Below the pieces are notes generated by a model that did not search any database, was not told where the DNA came from, and saw nothing but the letters and a program-made list of their open reading frames with translations. A program made the translations under genes and the position numbers. From Mixia osmundae IAM 14324 (Eukaryota; Basidiomycota; Mixiomycetes; Mixiales; Mixiaceae), in NCBI RefSeq assembly GCF_000708205.1, contig NW_014575547.1, positions 1 to 64,000 of the forward strand: a DNA stretch of 64,000 bases, given 5' to 3'. Position 1 is the stretch's first letter; each line of letters begins with the position of its first letter. Shown here in pieces: positions 56,133-64,000 of the stretch.

Positions 56133-59100
56133 TCAGATGCCGGGGTCTGGGCGAGCGTGGCGGGTCAGTGCCGCTGACAGCTCTTGCAGGGATACCGGTT
56201 TTCTGCATAGGCAAGCGCATCAGTAGCTGCATTGACGGTCGAGCGTAGAACCCACGTCAAGAAGTCGTCCATGCCGACTGCCTTGCATGCAGTCTCGGAC
56301 TCTGTCGTCACGTTTGCTGTCAACGCGAGAATGGGTAAACGGCCTTGCAGCTCGCCGGAGCGTTCCTTGGCGCGAATGAGCTGCGTTGCTTCGAAGCCTG
56401 ACATCAGAGGCATGGACAGGTCCATCAGCACGCAATGATAATAGTCTGTGATTGCGAGCTCGACTGCGATCTGGCCATTGTCGGCTGTTCGGCAACTCCA
56501 GCCGAGACGTGTGATGATTCTGCTCATTAGTCTTTGGTTGATAGGGTTGTCTTCGGCCAGCAAGACGAGGCCTTTCGTTTTTGAAGGCGTGCGATCGACT
56601 GGGGGCCGGATAAGTCGGTCTGGTCGATCTTCTGGTGACGTCGAAAGTGCGACATGCGGCTCTGCTGTAGCTGTAGCTTCTTCTGTACTGTCGAGGAAGC
56701 GAACGCTCCGGGCGGGCAAACTGTCCATAGCCGTCGTCTCGATCTCTTGACCGAGATAGTGATCCGGGTCCTCGAGCAGCTTGACGACGAGATGTAGGAC
56801 AGTAGGGCGCTTAATGAGGATCACCCGGTTCGTTGCGTGCAAGTCCTTGTCGCCGACTATCGTATCCGGATCGCTGTCGTGCACCACGACGAAGACAGCC
56901 TTCCTCTTTTGAGCGAGGAATTCAAGTAGGACAGGCGCAGCAGCTAAGCTTTGTGTATCGGTCCAAATTATGTCGCTCTCTTGCGCCAGACTTTCGACAG
57001 TGGCATCTGGTGACAAGGCGGAGGCAGGGAAGCCCAGTCTGGTGAGCAGCTCGATGACGAGCTCCTGAGTGCGCTCGTCACGACAGCTGACGACGCAGCG
57101 ATTCGTTCGCGGCCCTCTTTCTGCAAATTCTTCTTGTCTGTTGTCTGTCGAGAACGTGACTGGTAAAGTGACAGAAAAGGTGCTGCCTTTGCCTTCTGTG
57201 CTCGAGACTTCGATTTTGCCGCTCATGCGCTCGACGAGCTGTCTCACAATGGACAAGCCTAGGCCACTGCCATAGAAGCGCCTTGCATACGTTGCATCGG
57301 CTTGCCGGAAAGGTTCAAAGATGGATGACCGGAAGCTGGCCGGGATACCGCAGCCAGAATCGACCACTTTGACGAGTAGGTTGTCCGCGCTTCTTGAGAC
57401 ATCGACGAGGACGAAGCCAGCCGATGTCGCTTTCAGTGCGTTGGATAGCAGACTTCAGAGCCATATCAGCTACTGTGGGCGCGACAAGGCAGAGAACCCA
57501 CTTCATGATGATGCGTAGTGCATACGTCTCGTCGAGGAAGAGTGTGTCTGGCACATCCTCCGCCACGACGACGATAACATCTACTCCCTTCTGTAGCCCG
57601 ACGGGCTGTCCGTTATTCTTGTCGACGGTCATTCGCCCCAAAGATTCGAGCAGCTTGCGGATTGCGACTTGTACCGGCCGCGCTGATGACTCCGAGTTAC
57701 CTCGCTCTAGCTTACTGAAATCTAGGACGTTGCCGGCGATAAGATTGATGCTGTGACAAGCCTGCCGTATGTTGCCCAGGAAGTCCAACTGCTCTTCTGT
57801 GAGATCAGTCCGGAGGAGCAATTCTGTGTAGCTAAAGCTACAGTCAGCTTCGCTTCCTTGGCACAGCAGGAGACATACCCAGTGACTGTGCTAAGCGGAG
57901 TACGAAGTTCGTGCGACGCCACAACAAGGAAATTCTTCTGAAGTGCTTGAGCTTGCTCTGCAACTTCGGATGCCGCTAGCGCTCGCCACATCCGCCTCTT
58001 AATCCAGACTGTCTCTGCCAAGCGATTACGCGCTGTTGTTGCAGAGTGAGCAAGGACTGCGCTGAAGACGACACAAGTGAGAATCGCTACAACTGTGATC
58101 GCAAAGGGCAGCGCCGGCGGATACTGCTTGTGCGAATGAGTGCCTGTCAGGGAGCGATTGGGTGAAGACTTACGCCTGCATCTGCTTGCGGAGGCGAATA
58201 AGAGTAAAAGATGGCGGCATGCTGACCGGTATAGTGCATCGATGCAACGCCTGTAGCGGCGGTGAAAGAAAAAGCGATCTGCTTGAAGAAGCTGACCTCA
58301 ATCGAAGGAAGCCAGACTGTCGCAACAAGCGTGACGACGTATGCGACGATGAAAGACAGTACGATGACGAATGGGCGCCATTCGATGAAACCGTGATCGA
58401 TGCGCATAGCTGCCATTCCTTGGTAGTGCATCGTGAAGACGGCGAGGGCCCAGAGAAGAGCGCGCATGCAGGCGCCGAGCGTGAAGCCCCGTCTCAGATC
58501 ATCGAGAAGGTCTTCTTTCCAATCGTGTTCCGAATCGCCGTTGTTAGCACGTCGTTTTAATCGCGCCTTGACATGAGATGGCAAACGGAGCTCTTGATCA
58601 GACGTATGCTCGCTGGGATCAGTCGTCTCGTTACGCGCAGCTGAATCTGACGAATTACTGCTATGCGCGGAAGGACGTTGCCGCGATCGGCCGCGCTGTC
58701 CACTGCCGTGGCTGCCGTCTGAGCCGATTCGTTGCAAAGAGTGCGAAGGTGTCGCGTCGACAAGTGCAGGCTTTATGCTGTCGCTAGATTCCCGGCGACT
58801 TGGTCTTGATGAGGGCTTGCTTGAAGGCGTCGAGTAGCTTATACTGCTGTCTGAGCCACTCAGCCTAGCAAGTGTTGGCAGTGGGCGTGGTGCGGGTCGT
58901 TCCATGGCGGAGTGGCTGCTATGTCCATTAGCGAGCCTCTCCTCTTGCTCGTCCAGTAGCCGTCCCCGCTCGACAAGAGCCTCTTCTGGGTCGTCATCAG
59001 GCGCTGTGTAATTGCTATGACTACGACTCGTCTCGGTCATCCGGTCGCCGTCCTCGGAGCCCGATGACTCTGACTTGTGGCCGATGAGCGGCCTTTGCGA

Positions 59101-59547
59101 TTCGAGGTCTCCGCCTTGGTCGTCTTGTGACGCAGATTGCGGGTTTAGCCTTGCCTTGATATACCGTGTCCACTGCTTCAGCCGGAGATGGCGGAACACG
59201 TTGCTTGACAGAGCTGCAAAGGTGAAGAGGACCGCGACAACAGCCGACATGACCGTCGTGAAGGGCTCGAAGGTGACATTGACGTCGAATCGGCATGCAA
59301 GCATGCCCAAAAAGTGTAGGCAGAAGATACCGCAGCCTCCAAAAGTCACACTGGCTCCGAGCAGCCATAGCCAGCTGCTGCTTCCTTTGGTATGTAGTGC
59401 ATGATAGTGGTTCGCGATGAGCTGTGTGGTCGTATAGGCGCCCAACCAGGACACGAAGAAGGACAGCACTACGAGCGAAGGATCGAACTTGGGATGGAGT
59501 AGTCTGGGCTCGTCTAGCAAGTCGGCCATCGCGCTCGCTGTTGACAT
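56133..59547 (-). CDS. Hybrid histidine kinase with N-terminal MHYT sensor domain
   Basis: Membrane two-component sensor. Five exons (introns 58127-58173, 57832-57878, 57453-57501, 56203-56255) give 1072 residues. The sensor has about seven helices with three MHYT-type motifs: FCLHFLGM near residue 80, FTMHYQGMAAM near 375 and SMHYTGQHA near 440. MHYT domains are proposed to bind a metal and sense oxygen, CO or NO. About 190 disordered Ser-rich residues interrupt the sensor between helices 4 and 5. Kinase core: H-box LVVASHELRTPLSTVTGY, N-box IIMNLLSNALKAT, G1 VVDSGCGIPASF, G2 YGSGLGLSIVRQLV. Receiver: VLLAEDNPINQRL, phospho-acceptor MDLSMPLMSGFEA, and FLT joined to KPVSLQELSAAL, which supplies the conserved Lys. 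Without the last intron the Lys would be lost, so that splice is well supported. Confidence 0.93.
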
Positions 59548-59858
59548 TGTGCCACCAGAGCGCCTGCTGCCGGCCGACGATCAAAGAGCGCGGGAATGGA
59601 CTCGTGCAATGATCGCAAGCGTCGTGGCAGCCTTCAAGGAGTAGTTGCGAAGCTTGTCACAAACATTGCCGTCACAGCACACGGCTGCTGCTGCTGCCTG
59701 CCTGCCCGCGATGAATTAGGGTTTGTCTCCATTTCTTCCATGCCCGGAAAAGAGGCGCAGGACGCGTCTGATATTGTTGACGCGTTCGCGCTGACGTCGC
59801 CGGGCCGCTTCTTCCGATAGCGCAGCGTGCGGGCAATTATCATGATGACAAGTACTTG
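59548..59858. promoter_or_regulatory. Divergent promoter of the MHYT kinase and the Vac1-like gene, with two ACGCGT boxes and a CRE-like site
   Basis: 311 bp between start codons. ACGCGT occurs at 59762-59767 and 59780-59785, and TGACGTC at 59792-59798. These resemble MCB and CRE/ATF sites; whether they act is unknown. Confidence 0.4.
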
Positions 59859-62082
59859 ATGAGTGCTCCGACGACGCCGAGCAAAGCTAGGTCGGGCGGC
59901 TCGGGCTCAGACTCACCTGCTTTTGCGAATGGTGCGAGTCCCACGGTGACCTACAAGCCATATGTGCCTGGACAGAGCAAGCGATCGTCTCTTCCAGCCA
60001 GCTCAGGCCAAAGCGTCTTCGGGGCAAGTCTCGGACGCTTCCAAAGTGAGCTGTCTGCTGGTAGTAGCTCACGAACTCTCGGCTCCGCCTATCTGCCCAC
60101 GTCAAATGCCACCAATGGCGCTTTGACGCCCGTGCAAGCCGGCAAGCGCCCGGAGACAGGACCTGCATTCTTGCGCCCTGCCCAGTTCGAAACTGAACGA
60201 AACGAGTCAGTCTCACTAGCGTCCCTCGGTGGAGATGCACAGGCATTCTTCACTTCAGGCGCAAAGCCCAACAAGCCCGATAGCGCCCCGAATGGGCCGC
60301 ATTCGCGATCACAGTCTGTCGCTGTGCAATCAGCCCGTTCGGTCTCGCCTGCACGCAGCAGTCAGGCAGTCGTACAGGCGCCGATAGCTCGATCTCAGAG
60401 CGCTCATCAGATGCTTGCAACATCTTCATTGGATGCACCCTCTAGATCTGGTCAGTCGACGCCGCGGCAAGCGACTCCGCCGGTCGCGCGGTCCGTGAGT
60501 CCTCAAAAGTCAGCCAGTGTCTTGCCTGTCGATAGCGCACGGTCTCGTGAGACTGTTCAAGTGCAGCCAGACGAGCGCTCGCATAGACGGACAGTCTACC
60601 GAGCTGGATTCCAACCCAATGGCGTCTATCGCAATCGCATGGACGAATTGCTCTCGAGTCGTAACGCCAAAGGCGAAGGACGTAAGCTCGAAGAATCGCG
60701 CATCGTTCGGCGGCTCGACAAGCTCATCGAGCTCCATACTGCTCCCGTGATTCCGAGCGAGCCTGGCGCACCGTCAATGCCACGGAATGGCCTATCGTTT
60801 CGTTCGCTTACAGATCTACAAAATCTGCGACGCAAAACGGCTGGTCAAGTCTGGGACGATGTCCTGAGAGGCGTACGAGGCAGCAAAGACGAGATCAAAA
60901 GTGCAGAGCAGAAGATTGTCAAATGGCAGGATGACGCCTCTGTACAGAGATGCCCCATCTGTCTGGCGTCCTTCTCGCTGACAACCCGAAAGCATCACTG
61001 CCGTACTTGCGGACGAGTGATCTGTTTCCTGCCGCCCACCACACCATCATCCCTTCTGCCTCCCGGCACGCCAGCTCCGCTCATCACTCGCTCACGCCGC
61101 TGTTCGACATTCATCACATTCGAAATACAACCAGCACTCATCCAGAAAGGCCAGCGCATCATCGAGACCGAAGTGGATATCACCGGCTCGATCGTAGGAA
61201 CTCGGCCGGGCGAAAAGCTCCACGGCGCGCCTATAGTCAGAATTTGTCAGGATTGTCTGTCGACTGCAATGCGTCAACAGACCATGAGCCTGACTACGCG
61301 CGCACCCACATATTTGCGCCTATACGAAGTCCTGCTGCAGCTTCAGAACGAGATAGATAGCTCACTTCCTGAGCTGCAAGAGATGATCATGGGCTTGCAG
61401 CGAGATTCAGCTCATCTTACGTTGGGTAGTACTGCCAATGCGACGCCGGTAGCACAGAGGGACGCCCTGGCTGCACGGAAGAGTATCATGTCCAATCTAG
61501 CGTCGTACGACTCGATTGCACGACGCATCAAGGATTTGCCACTTGCAGATGGTGGTCAGCCAGGTGGCAGCCAAGACAGGATACAGCGGGCCATCTCTTC
61601 ACGAGCTCAGCTCTTCCTACACGATAAGATGGCTCTCCTCAAGGGCCTCAACATGCAGGATCTCGAAGGACCGCGTCGCAAGCCAAGACGTGGCAACACT
61701 AAAGCAGACTCCGATAATCAACAGACGAGCCAGCAACATTCGGCTCGGACGACCGATGCCGAAGTGGGCGACCGCAAAGCGGTCCTGCTCGAGTATGTCC
61801 TGCCTCACTCTTCAGAGCCTGGAATGACCCTCGCATGCAGACAAGCGCAACTCGTGGAGACTATGCTCGCCGACGCCAATGCCAGGCGACAGCTCGAAGA
61901 CGCAGCGGCCCTCAAGACTAGTCTGAACGAACTGCATGTCTCCTGTCTAGTCGTGCAAATGAGAGCTGACGACGAAAAGCGAGCAGGCGAGCAGAGATCA
62001 AGTTCTTGTCATGATGGCGTATGCATCTGTTGCTACAACGTCACGCGCGAAGCGGACATACAAGCTGCGTTGCGCCTTTTGA
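59859..62082 (+). CDS. FYVE zinc-finger protein, Vac1/Pep7 (rabenosyn-5) like
   Basis: PI3P-binding Rab effector for transport to early endosomes. Two exons (59859-61937, 61987-62082) give 724 residues. The first 240 are disordered Ser/Pro/Gln-rich with many SxSP repeats. The family core follows: GFQPNGVYRNRMDELL, ARRLDKLIELH-like IVRRLDKLIELH, VRGSKDEIKSAEQKIVKWQD, and the FYVE finger CPICLASFSLTTRKHHCRTC, GRVICFLPP. The second half of the finger is interrupted by a long fungal insert before RICQDCLSTAM. The helical Rab-binding region has LVETMLADANARRQLEDAAA. The end is less sure: a 49-nt intron (61938-61986) gives a stop at 62082, 10 bp from the FKBP stop. Reading through without it would run to 62255, antisense to FKBP. 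Confidence 0.85.
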
Positions 62083-62092
62083 GCAGACTCTC

Positions 62093-63779
62093 TTACTTCA
62101 TCGAGACAAGCTTGACTTCGAAGTTGAGCCATGCGTTGGCAGGAATGCCGTCTGTACCGGAGCGACCATACGCCAGCGCAGGTGGAACAGAGAGCTTACG
62201 TTCGCCGCCGAGTTGCATGCCGGCGATACCCTCATCCCATCCTTTGATGACTTGACCCTTGCCAAGCTTGAATTCGAATGTCTTGCCTGATACATTCTTG
62301 TCAAAGACCTTGCCATTGGCCAAGCGACCGATGTAACGCATCCCGATCTTTTTGCCCTTTACGGCCTTCGGGCCTTGTCCAACTTTAGTATCCTCAATGA
62401 TCAAGCCAGAAGGAAGTTTGATCTTTGTAGGCTCTGCCTTGGTAGGTACTTTGGCCTCTGCCTTTGGCGCGTCCTCCTTTTCTTGCACTGCCTTGGTCGT
62501 TGCCTTCAAAGCTTTAGCATCCGCAGCAGCAGTCTGTGTCTTGGTCTCTTTGTCCTTGTCTAGCAGAGCTTGCGCGGCCGCTTCCTTCTCGCGCCTGGCC
62601 TGCTTCTTGCGCGCATTCTTGCTCAGCTTAGCGCTGGCTGTGCTTGCGTCTGCGTCCTCTTCTGCGGCAGTAGGCGTGGTGATGATAGTCTCTGTCACGG
62701 CCACGGCCACGGGCTTCTTGGGGCTGCTCCTGTGAGTCTGTCTGAGCGCCAATCTGATCGTCACGCGAGAAACACTGACTTCTTGGCGGCAGCGGCTTGT
62801 TCGGCGGCAAGGGCGGCTACATCATCTTCACTGACTTCTTCAAATCTGCTGCTCGCGTTCAAATGCAAATGAGCCAGATGTGGTTGATGTGCGTGGCAAG
62901 CTTACCTGTCTTCATCCATCTCGTCTTCTTCTTCCGAGTCGCCTTCGAGCGCGAGGCCCTCCTCGTCGTCGTAGACGCCCATCTCATCGCTGTCGATCTC
63001 TTCATCCGAGTCGATGTCAGAGTCATACAGGCCCTCAGAGTCCTCGTCCGAGTCATAAGGTGGACGGTCATAGTCATAAGGGTCGATTTGACGGATGTAG
63101 TGACCAAGCAATGTGATTGCGTTGTCGCCAGCGACTGAGAAGATGTAAGGCGAGCCAGCGGGCAGGATCAAGTTGAGATTGACTTGCTCGTTCTGCATCA
63201 TTGCATCAGCAGGGACAATGCATCCATTTGAGTGCTTGTGCGCACCGTGTCTGTCTTCAGGCTGCAAAGAACAGTCTCTTGCAAGCGTTCGTCGAGCTCA
63301 CGCATGTAGTCGGCTTCTTCCTCATCTTCTTCATCAATGTCTGCATCTTCATCCGACTCCTCCTCTTCGCTGTCCTCGTCCTCTTCTTCATCGTCATCTT
63401 GCACCTTTGAGCCTTTGCCGTTGGCAGTCTTGCCATTAGCGCGCTTGGCTCTGATAGCAGCCTTGACGGTAGCCTCTGCACTTCGAAGTGCGTCATCGTC
63501 TGCAGCCTCCTGTTCGGCTTCTTCTGCTGCAGCCTCGAGGATGTCCATCTCGTCGCTGTCGAGCTCCTCGTCGTCAGACTCATCGGAGTCGCCAATGTCA
63601 TCCTCCTCAGCCGGCATATCGAGATAACGCATCGTCAGCACCGAGCGTGAGGGAGCACCGGACTCGGACTGTGGCAGCAGGATAGCTGTCGTTATTTGAA
63701 TGTCGCAAGGAGGCTCGAGGACAAAGCTTTCTTCAGGCGTGAAGGTCTGCGACCAGACTCCCTGAACGACGTGCGACAT
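62093..63779 (-). CDS. Nuclear FKBP-type prolyl isomerase with nucleoplasmin-like domain (Fpr3/Fpr4 type)
   Basis: Histone chaperone and peptidyl-prolyl isomerase of the nucleolus. Four exons (introns 63193-63245, 62846-62905, 62730-62779) give 507 residues. The nucleoplasmin-like half starts [31 protein letters not shown], is split by about 110 acidic residues ([20 protein letters not shown]), then resumes [39 protein letters not shown] second acidic run ([20 protein letters not shown]) and a Lys/Ala-rich linker follow. The FKBP domain is complete: [93 protein letters not shown]. The acidic split of the first domain is normal for the Fpr3/4 group. The start is the first in-frame ATG (63779). 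Confidence 0.93.
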
Positions 63780-64000
63780 ATTGTGCGAGGCGCTGGATTG
63801 CTTCTTGAGATTCCAGAGGGCTACGTCGACGTTGACTTGCCAAAAGTTCGCAAGGTCAAAGACGCTCTTTTGCACGCAAAATTTCTCGCGACGATCATTC
63901 TACAGCCGAGCGCGGCACGTGTGGCGACATACATGCACGTATTCTTATAACATCATGGAGTTCAAAACTCATTCAAAGCATCATAGACTCGTTCAGGTGC
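63780..64000. other. Upstream region of the FKBP gene to the window edge
   Basis: About 220 bp. It should hold the FKBP promoter and leader. A minus-strand frame continues the FKBP reading frame upstream without an ATG. Nothing else is recognised. Confidence 0.4.

Noticed and set aside
56165-56255. Loss of the conserved receiver lysine in the hybrid kinase
   Set aside because: The apparent FLTW reading runs into an intron; splicing 56203-56255 restores FLTKP.
58127-58173. GC donor for intron 1 of the MHYT kinase
   Set aside because: A short GC intron (donor at the base before GTAAGT) would also keep the frame, but a normal GT donor with acceptor at 58127 gives the usual length.
61938-62255. 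Vac1-like C-terminus read through without an intron
   Set aside because: The extension is antisense to FKBP coding sequence and unlike the family; a 49-nt intron with a good branch site gives a natural end at 62082.
63330-63600. Ser-rich plus-strand frame opposite the acidic region of FKBP
   Set aside because: Direct antisense of Asp/Glu codon runs; no coding support.
1-64000. tRNA, rRNA, CRISPR, integrated virus-like elements
   Set aside because: No cloverleaf with A and B boxes, rRNA core, spaced repeats or reverse transcriptase/integrase motifs was recognised by eye; a tRNA scan would be decisive for tRNAs.

Overview
The window looks like a nuclear segment of a compact basidiomycete-type fungal genome. 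Twenty-five protein-coding genes with good support fill about 60 kb and alternate freely between strands. Intergenic gaps are mostly under 400 bp and convergent stop codons lie as little as 10-12 bp apart. Nearly every gene carries introns of about 45-60 nt with a ctgac/ctaac-like branch site. Roughly 87 introns can be placed from reading frame and family alignment, and about nine of them start with GC instead of GT. The set of families (Csf1, Trs130, Glo3, Drs2, fungal kinesin-1 with a WFF-type tail, PHO80 cyclin, MHYT hybrid histidine kinase) is fungal. A small Pucciniomycotina-like genome is my guess, by inference only; no species assignment is possible from this sequence alone.

Layout. 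1-1095: a long imperfect inverted repeat (fold-back), not coding. 1690-5332 TRS130/TRAPPC10 (+). 5378-6989 Aurora kinase (-) and 7197-8215 MOB1 (+), divergent around a 207-bp promoter with an MCB-like box. 8440-10483 Ser-rich unknown (-). 10574-11074 RidA (+). 11424-12156 MARVEL-like membrane protein (-). 12508-13745 PHO80-type cyclin (+). 13942-14816 TspO (-). 15006-15871 small secreted protein (+). 16123-25977 CSF1/BLTP1 giant lipid-transfer protein (+). 26049-29238 Pumilio (-). 29555-32773 kinesin-1 (-). 33120-34353 CDC123 (+). 34415-38817 Drs2 P4-ATPase (-). 39105-40560 family III CoA-transferase (-). 40830-41127 doubtful small gene (+). 41354-43187 NOT2 (-). 44062-45794 Glo3 ArfGAP (+). 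46711-48599 GH20 hexosaminidase (+). 48632-50587 CCT8 (-). 50789-51940 short-chain dehydrogenase (+). 51953-54074 TVP38/VTT protein (-). 54367-56027 MFS transporter (+). 56133-59547 MHYT hybrid histidine kinase (-). 59859-62082 FYVE protein Vac1/rabenosyn-like (+). 62093-63779 nucleolar FKBP with nucleoplasmin-like domain (-).

Functionally the region is mostly housekeeping. Membrane traffic and lipid transport are well represented (Trs130, Csf1, Drs2, Glo3, TVP38, Vac1). There are also cell-cycle genes (Aurora, MOB1, PHO80-type cyclin), RNA regulation (Pumilio, NOT2), protein folding (CCT8, FKBP) and one signalling gene of note, the MHYT-sensor hybrid kinase. I see no rRNA, CRISPR array, integrated virus-like element or intact transposase. 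The most notable points are the frequency of GC-AG introns, a perfect inverted repeat with two GATA motifs around the CSF1 start codon, the MCB-bearing promoter shared by Aurora and MOB1, a 21-nt microexon and an altered eighth repeat in the Pumilio protein, and a glycine-to-arginine change in the nucleotide-binding motif of CCT8.
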